Assembly (NCBI GenBank): GCA_049325095.1 | Contig: JBMOPO010000028.1 | Location: 1 to 64,000, forward strand | From: JAGPUQ01 sp049325095 | GTDB taxonomy: Bacteria > Pseudomonadota > Gammaproteobacteria > Pseudomonadales > Porticoccaceae | Direction of reading: 5' to 3' | Length of the DNA stretch: 64,000 nt | Notes under the pieces: generated by a model | The model's database searches: none | The model's input: the letters and a program-made list of their open reading frames with translations, nothing else | Told to the model about the DNA's origin: nothing | Shown here: positions 44,367 to 52,404 of the stretch, one piece after another | Position numbering within the stretch: position 1 is the first letter of the stretch | How the letters are laid out: every line of letters begins with the position of its first letter | Position numbers and translations under genes: made by a program

Positions 44367-44765
44367 TTGACTGACCCCAGATCCTTTGGAACCAGGTCCG
44401 CAGCCCCCGCAACAGCCGCCGCGGAGGGCGCCGGGGCGGCCGATGTGCCGGCGCTTGCCCGCCACGCCGAGGCGGCCGAAGCCCTGCTCAAGGCCATGGC
44501 CAACCGCAATCGGTTGATGGTCCTGTGCGTGCTGCACGAGGGGGAGTTCTCGGTCGGCGAGTTGAATGTGCGGATCCCGCTCAGCCAGTCCGCCCTGTCG
44601 CAGCATCTGGCGACCTTGCGCCGGGCCGGCCTGGTGGCCACGCGTCGCGACGCGCAGACGGTGTACTACCGGCTGCAGGACGGGGTGGCCGGTGCCTTGA
44701 TCGCCGTGCTGCACGCCCATTTCTGCGGCGGCCGGCCCGCCCCGGCGCTGGCGACGCTCAGCTGA
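44358..44765 (+). CDS. ArsR-family persulfide-sensing regulator (BigR/SqrR-like)
   Basis: ArsR/SmtB winged-helix repressor of 135 residues. The recognition helix region SQSALSQHLATLRRAGLVATRRD is at about 76-98. The two cysteines Cys57 (MVLCVLHEGE) and Cys123 (AHFCGG) are 66 residues apart, exactly the spacing of the redox pair in BigR (42/108) and SqrR (41/107), which form a tetrasulfide bridge with persulfides. It lies divergent from two YeeE/YedE genes. The first 35 residues are a Pro/Ala-rich extension, so a start further in (GTG near 44445) is possible. Confidence 0.88.
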   Translation: MPNLTDPRSFGTRSAAPATAAAEGAGAADVPALARHAEAAEALLKAMANRNRLMVLCVLHEGEFSVGELNVRIPLSQSALSQHLATLRRAGLVATRRDAQTVYYRLQDGVAGALIAVLHAHFCGGRPAPALATLS

Positions 44766-45549
44766 AGGTGTGTTCCGGCTGGGGGAAATCGCCGGACCGC
44801 ACCGCTTGGGCATAGTTGCGCAGAGCGCTCAGGATATCTCCGGAGTCGGCGAGGAAATTCCGGGCGAACTTCGGGATGCGCGGCGAGATGCCGAGCAGGT
44901 CATGGAGCACCAGGACCTGGGCATCGGTGCCCGGTCCGGCACCGATGCCGATGACGGGAATGCGCAGGGCGGCGCTGATGCGTGCGGCGAGTTCCCTGGG
45001 AACGCATTCCAGAACCAGCGCCGCGGCGCCCGCATCTTCCAGCCGGTGGGCATCCTCCAGCATGTGCTCGGCTTCGCCGGGGCCGCGCCCCTGCACTCGA
45101 TAGCCGCCGAACTTGTTGACCGACTGGGGCGTGAGGCCCAGGTGGCCGCACACCGGGATTCCCCGTTCGACCAGCATGGCGACAATGTCGGCGAGCCACG
45201 CCCCCCCTTCGAGCTTCACCATCTGGGCGCCGGCCTGCATGAGGGCTGCCGAATTGGCCATGGCCTGCTCTGCGGTGGCGTAGGCCATGAAGGGCAGATC
45301 GGCGATCACGAAGGCCTTGGCGCTGCCGCGGCACACCGCCGCCGTGTGGTGGACCATGTCCGCCATGGTCACCGGAATCGTGCTGCCGTGACCGAGCACC
45401 ACATTGCCCAGGGAGTCTCCGACCAGCAGCACCTCGATGCCGGCCAGCTCGGCCAGGCGCGCAAAGGTGCTGTCGTAGGCGGTGATGACGGGGAACTTTT
45501 CGCCACCCTTCTTGAGTTCGTGCAGGGTATTGATGGTGACAGTCTTCAT
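44758..45549 (-). CDS. panB: 3-methyl-2-oxobutanoate hydroxymethyltransferase
   Basis: First enzyme of pantothenate synthesis, adding a hydroxymethyl group from methylenetetrahydrofolate to ketoisovalerate. The 263-residue TIM-barrel protein has ITAYDSTFARLAELAGIEVLLVGDSLG with the metal-binding Asp, VKLEGG and the catalytic Glu in LVLECVP. Last gene of the dksA-gluQ-pcnB-folK-dck-panB string. No panC or panD follows, unlike in Escherichia coli; instead the gene overlaps the convergent ArsR-type gene by 8 bp. Confidence 0.96.
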   Translation of the reverse strand: MKTVTINTLHELKKGGEKFPVITAYDSTFARLAELAGIEVLLVGDSLGNVVLGHGSTIPVTMADMVHHTAAVCRGSAKAFVIADLPFMAYATAEQAMANSAALMQAGAQMVKLEGGAWLADIVAMLVERGIPVCGHLGLTPQSVNKFGGYRVQGRGPGEAEHMLEDAHRLEDAGAAALVLECVPRELAARISAALRIPVIGIGAGPGTDAQVLVLHDLLGISPRIPKFARNFLADSGDILSALRNYAQAVRSGDFPQPEHTFS

Positions 45550-45566
45550 GGCGCGGGTCCGGGCCT

Positions 45567-46256
45567 TCAGCAGGGCGGATTGTATTGGGGGCTGTAGTAG
45601 TGGCGCCCGCTCTTGATGCCGAGCAGATATTCCACCAGCCGCTGGTAGTCGAGATCGTTGTCGATGAGATCGATGTCGCGGGTGTTCACGATCAGCAGGG
45701 GTGCCTCGTCGTAATAATGAAAGAACCGCGTGTAGGCCTCGTTGAGCCGTTCCAGGTAGTCGAGGGTGATGGCCCGCTCCGCGGCCACGCCCCGTTTGTT
45801 GATCCGGGCCAGCAGGGTTTCGGAAGGCGCCTGGAGATAGACCACGAGGTCCGGGATCGGCTTGTCGAAGGTCAGTTGATCATAGACCTGCTGGTAGAGG
45901 CGGAACTCTTCGTGGTCGAGGGTCACCCGGGCAAACAGCGGATCCTTGTCGAGCAGGAAATCGGCGACCCGCAGCGGCTGGAACATGTCGCCCTGGCGCA
46001 GCTCCCGGATCTGGTGGATGCGCTGAAACAGAAAGAACAGTTGAGTGGGCAGCGCATTGACCCCGGGTTCGCGATAGAAACGCTCCAGAAACGGATTGCC
46101 CGCCACGTCCTCGAGCAGCGCCTCGCAGCCCAGCGTCTCCGCCAGGCGGCGCGCCAATGACGTCTTGCCGACCCCGATGGGCCCCTCCACGGCGATGAAG
46201 CGGGGCGCGGCGTCTGGGCTGCGGGCAGCGGGACCGTCGCGGGTCGGTTCGGTCAC
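45567..46256 (-). CDS. deoxynucleoside kinase
   Basis: A 229-residue kinase with P-loop GPIGVGKTS at about 25-33, LLEDVAGNPFLERFY, the DRS-like region in VADFLLDKDPLFA and the lid arginines in INKRGVAAERAI. These are features of deoxyadenosine/deoxyguanosine kinases of the dCK/dGK family. Overlap of 4 bp with folK and 17 bp before panB. The folK-dck-panB order is seen in several gammaproteobacteria. Substrate preference is not readable. Confidence 0.88.
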   Translation of the reverse strand: MTEPTRDGPAARSPDAAPRFIAVEGPIGVGKTSLARRLAETLGCEALLEDVAGNPFLERFYREPGVNALPTQLFFLFQRIHQIRELRQGDMFQPLRVADFLLDKDPLFARVTLDHEEFRLYQQVYDQLTFDKPIPDLVVYLQAPSETLLARINKRGVAAERAITLDYLERLNEAYTRFFHYYDEAPLLIVNTRDIDLIDNDLDYQRLVEYLLGIKSGRHYYSPQYNPPC

Positions 46257-46753
46257 TGGAGGCTACCGTCGGCGAGGCGGACGATCCCTTCGCAGCCGAT
46301 CCGCGCCAACAGCTCGGCGATCGGGCTGCCGTCCGGCAGGTGCAGTTCGGGATCCAGATCGTGCAGGGGGGCCAGCACGAAATTGCGCTGGCCGAGACGC
46401 GGGTGGGGGATGGTCAGCTGCGGGGTGGCGATCTGCCGCTGGCCGTAGAGCAGGATATCGAGGTCGAGGGGACGCGGGCCCCAGCGCACCTCCGGCCGTT
46501 GCCGGCCGCGGGATTTCTCCAGGCGCTGGAGCGCCCGCAGCAGCGGCAGCGGGGCCAGCTCGGTGCGCAGGCGGACTGCGGTATTGATGTACTCCGGCTG
46601 GACCCCGGGGCCCATGGCCCGGCTCCGGTAGCGGGGGGCGACCGCCTCCAAGTGCGAGGCCGGCAGGGATCCGAGCGCGGTCACGGCCCAGTCGATCTGG
46701 GTCTGGGGATCCGCGAGATTGGAGCCCAGACCGATGTAGCAGCGCACGGTCAT
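46253..46753 (-). CDS. folK: 6-hydroxymethyl-7,8-dihydropterin pyrophosphokinase
   Basis: Folate enzyme of 166 residues transferring pyrophosphate to the pterin alcohol. YIGLGSNLADPQTQI at the N-terminus and the signature RWGPRPLDLDILLYG with the metal-binding aspartates are intact, as are IPHPRLGQRNFVLAPLHDL. The ATG at 46753 overlaps the pcnB stop by 4 bp and the next gene by 4 bp. Confidence 0.97.
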   Translation of the reverse strand: MTVRCYIGLGSNLADPQTQIDWAVTALGSLPASHLEAVAPRYRSRAMGPGVQPEYINTAVRLRTELAPLPLLRALQRLEKSRGRQRPEVRWGPRPLDLDILLYGQRQIATPQLTIPHPRLGQRNFVLAPLHDLDPELHLPDGSPIAELLARIGCEGIVRLADGSLQ

Positions 46754-48096
46754 TCGGTGCCGGCGGTCTGGGCGCGACGTCGGGGGCGCCGGCGGCGCCG
46801 CGGCGCCGCCTGCAGCGCGTCGAGCATGGCCTCCCGCTCGGGTTGCGCAGCCTCCTGGAAGCGGGTCCACCAGGCCCCGGAACCGCCCAGATCCTCGCCG
46901 CTCTGTTCGCGCAACAGTAGGAAATCGTAGGCTGCCCGGAAGCGGGGATGGCTGACAAGCTGTCCGGCCGATCGCTTGCCGGGCCTTTCCAGGTGTGGCT
47001 GGAGTTCCCAGATCTCCCGCGCCGGGGTCGAAAAGCGCCGCGGAATCGCCAGCCGGTGGACGACTCGGGAGAGCACCTCCGACCCGGCTTGGTGGAGCGC
47101 GGCGACCGTGGGCGGGGCCGACGGGTCTCTGCTCGCGGCGATTGCCACCGGCGGCCACAGCAGGGCCGCAAACAGGAATCCCGGCGTGACCCGCTGCTGG
47201 TGGGCGATGCGCTCGTCCGTGTTGCTGAGCGCCTGGCGCAAAAAGCGGTCCCAGCGGGGGTCGGCGGCAGCGGTCGCGGTGTCCGGCAGCAGGTATTCGA
47301 GCAGCCCGTGGGTGCGCAAGGCATCATAGGCGGCGAGCCCGTGACCGGTCATCAGCAGTTTCACGACTTCATCGAACAGCCGTGCCGGCGGTACCTCGGC
47401 CAGCAACCGGCGCGACTGGCTCAGGGCAGCGGCGGTGGCCGGGTGCAGCGCGAAGCCGAGCTTGGCGTGGAACCGCGCGGCGCGCAGCATGCGCACTGGA
47501 TCCTCCCGGAAGCGGGTGGCCGGGTCGCCGATGATGCGCAGCGTGCGCCCGGCCATGTCGGCGAGCCCGCCCACGAAATCCAGCAGTTCGTCCGTGGCGG
47601 GGTCGTAATACAGGGCGTTGATGGTGAAGTCCCGGCGCTGGGCGTCCTCTTCCAGCGATCCGAAGACGTTGTCGCGCACCAGTATGCCGCGGGGGTTGCG
47701 GTGCGCCCGTTCGCCGCGAGCGGAGGGTTGGTCGTGGCGCTCATGTCCCGCGCGGAAGGTGGTGACCTCGACCAGTTCCCGGCCCTGGTGGACGTGCACG
47801 ATCTGGAACCGCCGGCCGATGATACGGGCGCGCCGAAACAGCGCGCGGACCTGTTCGGGGGTCGCGTCGGTGGCCACATCGAAGTCCTTCGCCTGTTTGC
47901 CGAGCAGCGTGTCGCGGACACAGCCGCCAACGACCAGTGCCTGATGACCGGCAGCCCGGAGCTTGGCCACGACCTCGCGGGCGCCGGGGCTGATATCGGC
48001 GGGCGACAGTTGGTGTCGATGGGCAGGAATTCGGCAGGGCGCGCCGGTGTGCGCCGCAGCCTTCCGGGCGAAGAGCCTTTTGAACCGCTGAAGCAT
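46750..48096 (-). CDS. pcnB: poly(A) polymerase I
   Basis: Adds poly(A) tails that promote RNA decay. The 448-residue nucleotidyltransferase has GGCVRDTLLGKQAKDFDVATDA with the two catalytic aspartates, RRDFTINALYYDP, and the RIIGDPATRFREDPVRMLRAARF signature shared with tRNA nucleotidyltransferases. A basic, arginine-rich C-terminus (RRRRRPRRRAQ) is typical of PAP I. The ATG at 48096 is chosen; an upstream GTG overlaps a TAGAAT box that may be its -10. Precedes folK as in Escherichia coli. Confidence 0.95.
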   Translation of the reverse strand: MLQRFKRLFARKAAAHTGAPCRIPAHRHQLSPADISPGAREVVAKLRAAGHQALVVGGCVRDTLLGKQAKDFDVATDATPEQVRALFRRARIIGRRFQIVHVHQGRELVEVTTFRAGHERHDQPSARGERAHRNPRGILVRDNVFGSLEEDAQRRDFTINALYYDPATDELLDFVGGLADMAGRTLRIIGDPATRFREDPVRMLRAARFHAKLGFALHPATAAALSQSRRLLAEVPPARLFDEVVKLLMTGHGLAAYDALRTHGLLEYLLPDTATAAADPRWDRFLRQALSNTDERIAHQQRVTPGFLFAALLWPPVAIAASRDPSAPPTVAALHQAGSEVLSRVVHRLAIPRRFSTPAREIWELQPHLERPGKRSAGQLVSHPRFRAAYDFLLLREQSGEDLGGSGAWWTRFQEAAQPEREAMLDALQAAPRRRRRPRRRAQTAGTE

Positions 48097-48193
48097 TCCG
48101 GGGGATCCGTGGGATGAGGGCGATTCTAGCACAGGCCCGGGTCATCCCAGGGTGCAGGGGAATGTGCCTGGGGCGCGTACGATACAGACGCAA

Positions 48194-48225
48194 AGGAGGA
48201 GGAACCGGGACCGGCTCCTCCTCCT
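48194..48225 (-). terminator. strong hairpin between gluQ and pcnB
   Basis: GGAGGAGGA (48195-48203) pairs perfectly with TCCTCCTCC (48216-48224), with one further A-T pair outside and a GC-rich 12-base loop. On the minus strand it is followed by TTTGCGTCTGT, a weak U-rich tail. It could end transcripts arriving from gluQ or act as a leader element of pcnB. Confidence 0.4.
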
Positions 48226-48370
48226 CAAGGGATCATTTGCCTTTTGCTCCGGGCTAACCCACCCTCGCTCTATTCGGCAAATCAGTCGGGCTCATTATTC
48301 TTATGTTTATTGTTGTTATTCGGATTTCTTATTGTTGTTATGAACGGTTGTAATGCTATTCGCGAAGGTT

Positions 48371-48403
48371 CCAGTTGGCAAACGGCTGGTTAGACTTTTT
48401 TTT
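48371..48403 (+). terminator. orphan terminator-like structure on the plus strand
   Basis: CCAGTT and GGCTGG can pair (six pairs, two G-U) around a 7-base loop, and a run of eight T follows at 48396-48403. No plus-strand gene precedes it, so it would belong to a non-coding transcript if real. Confidence 0.3.
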
Positions 48404-48434
48404 CACTACGCACCGCGCTGTTTGGCTTCTTGGA

Positions 48435-49304
48435 TTATATGGGCCCCGGCCTCGACCAATGCCGGACGCCCCACTCCAGCAATTCCAACGGGGTGGCGCC
48501 GGCCAGTCCGGTGTCGGGTTCCAGGCCCAACCACCGCAGCGCCCAGAACAGATTGGCCGAGGCGTCCTGGTCGCGCAGTGCGGGCGCCCGGTTCTGCTTG
48601 CTCAGCTTGCGTCCCCGGGTATCGCATACCAGCGGGGCGTGGCCGTAGCTCGGGATGGGCCGCTGCAGTGCCCGGAGCAGGAAAATCTGCCGCGGAGTCG
48701 ATTCGGCCAGATCCGCGCCGCGCAGGACGTGGGTGATGCCCTGGGCGGCGTCGTCCACCGCAACCGCCAACTGATAGGCGATGAGGCCGTCGCGGCGCCG
48801 GACGATGAAATCCCCGGTCTCGCCGAGGTCGATCCGCTCGGCGCCGCGCAGAAAATCCCGGTACTCGATCAGTGGTGCGGCGGCGACACAGACGCGCAGC
48901 GCGCCGGGTTGACCGGGCGCTGCGGCGAGCAACGCACCGCGCGCGCGGCAGAGGCCGTCGTAGCGCCCGCCGAGCCGGTGCAACCGCTGCCGGCTGCAGG
49001 TGCAGGGATACAGGAGTCCCCGGTCGGCAAGGCGGGTCAGGGCGTCTTCGTAGAGCGCCAGACGCCGGCTCTGATAGAGGATGGGCCCGTCCCAGTGCAG
49101 TCCGTGTGCTTCGAGCTGGCGCGCGATGAGGTCTGCCGCGCCGGGGACTTCGCGCGGCGGGTCGATGTCCTCGATGCGCAACAGCCAGCGGCCCCGGTGG
49201 GCGCGGGCATCGAGATAGCTGGCGACGGCGGTGGTCAGTGAGCCCAGGTGCAGCGGGCCGGTAGGCGAGGGCGCGAAGCGCCCGATGTATTGCTCGCAAG
49301 CCAT
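48435..49304 (-). CDS. gluQ: glutamyl-Q tRNA(Asp) synthetase
   Basis: Truncated glutamyl-tRNA-synthetase paralogue of 289 residues that glutamylates the queuosine base of tRNA-Asp. It has the class I motifs GRFAPSPTGPLHLGS near the start and KLSKQN near 230. A zinc-binding region with CTCS and LCR lies near 100-120. The anticodon-binding domain is absent, as expected. Lies 96 bp after dksA, the conserved dksA-gluQ pair. Confidence 0.95.
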   Translation of the reverse strand: MACEQYIGRFAPSPTGPLHLGSLTTAVASYLDARAHRGRWLLRIEDIDPPREVPGAADLIARQLEAHGLHWDGPILYQSRRLALYEDALTRLADRGLLYPCTCSRQRLHRLGGRYDGLCRARGALLAAAPGQPGALRVCVAAAPLIEYRDFLRGAERIDLGETGDFIVRRRDGLIAYQLAVAVDDAAQGITHVLRGADLAESTPRQIFLLRALQRPIPSYGHAPLVCDTRGRKLSKQNRAPALRDQDASANLFWALRWLGLEPDTGLAGATPLELLEWGVRHWSRPGPI

Positions 49305-49400
49305 GGCCGGATGCGGCCTCCCTCCCGGAGGCGGAACGGCGGCTGCGCCGCGCAGTGACTCGGTCAGCTCCTGCCGGGCGCGCCGCGCAGCGCCTGGACG

Positions 49401-49850
49401 TCAGCCGCCGACCGTTTGGCGCTCGCGGATCTCGTCGAGGGTCTTGCAATCCACGCACAGGGTCGCGGTCGGCCGCGCCTCCAGGCGGCGGATGCCGATT
49501 TCGATCCCGCACTGTTCACAATAGCCGTACTCGTCGGAGTCGATCATTTCGAGCGTCTTGTCGATCTTCTTGATCAGCTTGCGCTCGCGGTCGCGGGTGC
49601 GCAGTTCGAGGCTGAATTCCTCCTCCTGGGTGGCGCGATCGGCGGGATCGGGAAAATTGGCGGCATCGTCCTTCATGTGGCTGACGGTGCGGTCCACCTC
49701 CGCCATCAGTTCCTGCTTCCATTCCAGCAGCAGTCTCCGGAAGTGTTCGCGCTGCTGCTCGCTCATGTAGGGCTCGCCGCGCTTTTCCTTGTAGGGCTCG
49801 AAGTTGCGCAGCAACAGCGAAGATTTGTCTGCCGCCTTCTTTTTGGCCAT
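49401..49850 (-). CDS. dksA: RNA polymerase-binding transcription factor DksA
   Basis: Acts with ppGpp at the RNA polymerase secondary channel to control stringent genes. The 149-residue protein has the coiled coil with tip residues Asp68 and Asp71 in FPDPADRATQEEE and the zinc finger Cys111, Cys114, Cys132, Cys135. The N-terminal extension (MAKKKAADKSSLLL) is common. It has a clear promoter of its own at 49886-49914 and leads the gluQ-pcnB-folK-dck-panB string. Confidence 0.97.
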   Translation of the reverse strand: MAKKKAADKSSLLLRNFEPYKEKRGEPYMSEQQREHFRRLLLEWKQELMAEVDRTVSHMKDDAANFPDPADRATQEEEFSLELRTRDRERKLIKKIDKTLEMIDSDEYGYCEQCGIEIGIRRLEARPTATLCVDCKTLDEIRERQTVGG

Positions 49851-49885
49851 GGTGGATTCCGCTGGAGGATCTGACGGGAGCGGCG

Positions 49886-49914
49886 TTTATAGGGCTGGCC
49901 GGCTATTTTTTCAA
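49886..49914 (-). promoter_or_regulatory. dksA promoter
   Basis: On the minus strand TTGAAA (49909-49914) and TATAAA (49886-49891) are exactly 17 bp apart with a GC-rich spacer, a near-consensus sigma-70 promoter. The leader to the dksA ATG would be about 30 nt. Confidence 0.65.
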
Positions 49915-49998
49915 CCCTGGAAAGCAGCGCTTGATGCCGTGCCGCACCGGCGGCGGTGCTCCTGGTCTAGAATCGACGCCCCGGCGGGGAGGGTGCGC

Positions 49999-51159
49999 GT
50001 GAGAAAAGCGGGGCGGGTGGCCGCGATCACCTCCTTCAAGGTGGTCGAGTTTCTGGAGGCGGCCGAACGGTTGCGGGCCCGGGGGCGGGACATCGTGCGC
50101 CTGGAAGCCGGGCAGCCTGCCTTCGCGACCCCTGCCGCGGTGGTCGAGGCGGCCCACCGGGCGCTCGCCGAGGAGTGCACCAGGTACACCCCGGCGCTGG
50201 GCATTCCCCAGTTGCGCGAGGCGATTGCCGCGTTCTATGAGCAGCGCCATGGGTTGTCGGTCGCCCCCCGGCGGATCGCCGTGACCACCGGCAGCAGCGC
50301 CGCGCTGGCGCTGCTCGGCGATCTGCTGATCGAGCCCGGCGACGGGGTGCTGCTCAGTGATCCCGGCTATCCCTGCAACGCCAATTTCGTGCGCCGCGCC
50401 GGCGGCGAGCCGCAGTGGCTGCCGGTGGCGGCGGAGCAGCGCTACCAGGTCACCGCGGCCGCACTGGCCGCCCACTGGCGGCCGAACACCAGTGGCGCCT
50501 GGCTGGCGTCGCCGGCCAATCCGACCGGCGAGCTGATTCCCGCAGCCGCCCTGCGCGATCTGGTCGCCGAACTCGGCCGCCGCCGGGCGAACCTGGTGAT
50601 GGACGAGATCTATCACGGCCTGGTGTATGACGAATCCGAGGTCTCGGTGCTGGAGATGACCGACGAAGCCTTCGTGGTGAACAGTTTCTCCAAGTATTTC
50701 GGCATGACCGGATGGCGGCTGGGCTGGATGGTGATGCCGGAGGCGGCGATCGAGGATATCGGTATCCTGGCCCAGAACTTCTATATCTCGCCGCCCAGCC
50801 TCGCCCAGCATGCCGCGCTGGCCGCCTTGCGGCCCGAGGTGATCGAGGAACTGGAGGCGCGCCGCGACGAACTGCGGCGCCGGCGGGATTTTCTGGTGCC
50901 GGCGCTGCGCGAGCTGGGGTTCAGCATCCCCCACACGCCCGCCGGCGCGTTCTACATCTACGCCGGTATCGAGCGCCTAGCCGAGGACTGCGAGGCATTC
51001 TGCTGGGAGATGCTCGAACGCGCCGGGGTGGCCTTTACCCCGGGCACGGATTTCGGCGCCCACCTGGCCCGCCAGCGGGTGCGCTTCTCTTACACCGAGC
51101 CCCTGGAGCGCCTGGAACTGGCCGTGGAGCGGCTGCGCCGGGCACTGGCGGCCGGGTGA
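49999..51159 (+). CDS. pyridoxal-phosphate-dependent aminotransferase (class I/II)
   Basis: A 386-residue cytosolic aminotransferase. It has SPANPTGELI, MDEIYHGLVYD with the cofactor-binding Asp and Tyr, and the PLP lysine in SFSKYFGMTGWRLGW. The C-terminal Arg for the substrate carboxylate is in RVRFSYTEP. The substrate cannot be told; the family includes aspartate and other broad-range aminotransferases. Start GTG at 49999 follows GGGGAGGG; a GTG two codons upstream is also possible. A TAGAAT box at 49971-49976 may be its -10. Overlaps sfsA by 4 bp. Confidence 0.88.
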   Translation: MRKAGRVAAITSFKVVEFLEAAERLRARGRDIVRLEAGQPAFATPAAVVEAAHRALAEECTRYTPALGIPQLREAIAAFYEQRHGLSVAPRRIAVTTGSSAALALLGDLLIEPGDGVLLSDPGYPCNANFVRRAGGEPQWLPVAAEQRYQVTAAALAAHWRPNTSGAWLASPANPTGELIPAAALRDLVAELGRRRANLVMDEIYHGLVYDESEVSVLEMTDEAFVVNSFSKYFGMTGWRLGWMVMPEAAIEDIGILAQNFYISPPSLAQHAALAALRPEVIEELEARRDELRRRRDFLVPALRELGFSIPHTPAGAFYIYAGIERLAEDCEAFCWEMLERAGVAFTPGTDFGAHLARQRVRFSYTEPLERLELAVERLRRALAAG

Positions 51160-51866
51160 TCTTCTCCCCGCCATTGGAAGCCGGCACTTTCCTGCGCCGC
51201 TACCGGCGTTTCTTTGCCGATGTCCGCTGCGCCGACGGCAGCGAGCTGACCCTGCATTGCGCCAACACCGGGTCGATGCTCAATTGCCAGGTGCCGGACA
51301 GTCCCTGCTGGTTCTCGCGCAGCGCCGATCCGCGGCGCAAGCTGCCGGGTACCCTGGAGATCGTCACCACCGGCGACGGCCGCCGCGCCGGCGTCAACAC
51401 CGGGCGCGCCAACGCCCTGGTGGCGGAGGCCCTGGCGGAGCGCCGGATTGCGCCGCTTGCGGGCTACGCGGAGGTGCGCCGCGAGGTGCGCTGCGGCGCC
51501 GGGAGCAGCCGCATCGATTTCCTGCTGGCGGGGGGCGAGCGCCCCTGCTACCTGGAGGTCAAGAGCGTGACCCTGTCGCTGGGCGGGGGCGTGGCGGCCT
51601 TCCCGGACGCGGTCACCGAGCGCGGCGCCAGGCACCTGCGGGAACTCGAGGCCCTGGTCGGGCAGGGCGCCCGCGCCGTGCTGCTGTTCTGCGTCCAGTT
51701 GACCGGGGTACACACCCTGGTGCCGGCCGATCGGCTGGATCCCGGCTACGGGGAGGCCCTGCGCCGGGCGCGGCGCAGGGGGGTCGAGGTGCTGGCCTGG
51801 GGCTGCCGGGTGGGCGCCGCGGAACTGCGCCTCGACCGGGAGCTCGCGGTCGCGATTCCCGACTGA
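51156..51866 (+). CDS. sfsA: DNA/RNA nuclease-fold protein SfsA
   Basis: A 236-residue protein of the SfsA family, first named for sugar fermentation stimulation. An N-terminal OB-like part has RRYRRFFADV and LHCANTGSML. It is followed by a restriction-endonuclease-like core with SSRIDFLL and CYLEVKSVTL carrying the acidic and Lys residues of the nuclease site. Starts with GTG overlapping the aminotransferase stop. That aminotransferase-sfsA linkage, often with dksA nearby, is common in gammaproteobacteria. Confidence 0.93.
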   Translation: MIFSPPLEAGTFLRRYRRFFADVRCADGSELTLHCANTGSMLNCQVPDSPCWFSRSADPRRKLPGTLEIVTTGDGRRAGVNTGRANALVAEALAERRIAPLAGYAEVRREVRCGAGSSRIDFLLAGGERPCYLEVKSVTLSLGGGVAAFPDAVTERGARHLRELEALVGQGARAVLLFCVQLTGVHTLVPADRLDPGYGEALRRARRRGVEVLAWGCRVGAAELRLDRELAVAIPD

Positions 51867-51913
51867 CCTGGGGCGAATCCTGCCGCCGCGCCCGGCGGCG
51901 CGGGCCGCGGGGT

Positions 51914-52303
51914 CTACATTTTGCCGTCGATCTCCACCACCCGGGACTTGAATTTCCAGGCCCCGTTCTCTTTCACCAGCCGATCGAGGTAGCGGCCGGA
52001 GTTGACCACGCTCACCTTTTCGCCGGTGGCGACCAGAATCAGGTAGGCGTCGTGGCTGGCGCTGTCGCCCTCGACTTCGACGATGGCGTCGGTGGTGCAG
52101 TGCTTGACCTTCATGGTGGGGATCATCTTCCTGGCGAAGGCCAGTAGGGCTTCCCGGCCGGCGGCGAGTTGCTTGCCGCCCATTGAGAAGGTGCCGTCGG
52201 CGGCGAAGGTGGCGGCCCAGGCTTCCGGGTCTCCGTAGTCGAAGGCGCGGTTGTATTGGGCCACGAGCTGGCGGATGGCCAGTTGATCGGCGAGGTTGCT
52301 CAT
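51914..52303 (-). CDS. SnoaL/NTF2-like domain protein
   Basis: A 129-residue single-domain protein of the NTF2-like (SnoaL) cone-shaped fold. The signature is AIRQLVAQYNRAFDYGDPEAWAATFAADGTF near the start and HCTTDAIVEVEGDSASHDAYLI in the middle. Such proteins are cyclases, isomerases, dehydratases or small-subunit partners; the catalytic role is not readable. GGAG lies six to seven bases before the ATG. It follows the Rieske gene by 101 bp on the same strand. Confidence 0.8.
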   Translation of the reverse strand: MSNLADQLAIRQLVAQYNRAFDYGDPEAWAATFAADGTFSMGGKQLAAGREALLAFARKMIPTMKVKHCTTDAIVEVEGDSASHDAYLILVATGEKVSVVNSGRYLDRLVKENGAWKFKSRVVEIDGKM

Positions 52304-52404
52304 CGGTAGCTCCTTGCGGTGCGGTGGGTGACTGATGGTCCGGCGGGCGGGGGCCCGCCGGCGCGATGCCATGGGTTACAGGCTGGCCTCCGCGGGGGCC
52401 GGCG

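Larger units (their letters stand above)
48097..48434. other. 338-bp gap upstream of pcnB, strongly AT-rich in the middle
   Basis: No protein gene. From about 48240 to 48400 the base composition drops well below the surrounding GC-rich sequence. The 13-base word TTATTGTTGTTAT occurs twice, at 48307-48319 and 48329-48341, 22 bp apart. A hairpin (48194-48225) and a plus-strand terminator-like structure (48371-48403) flank it. A relic promoter region or an unannotated small RNA are possible. Confidence 0.5.
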
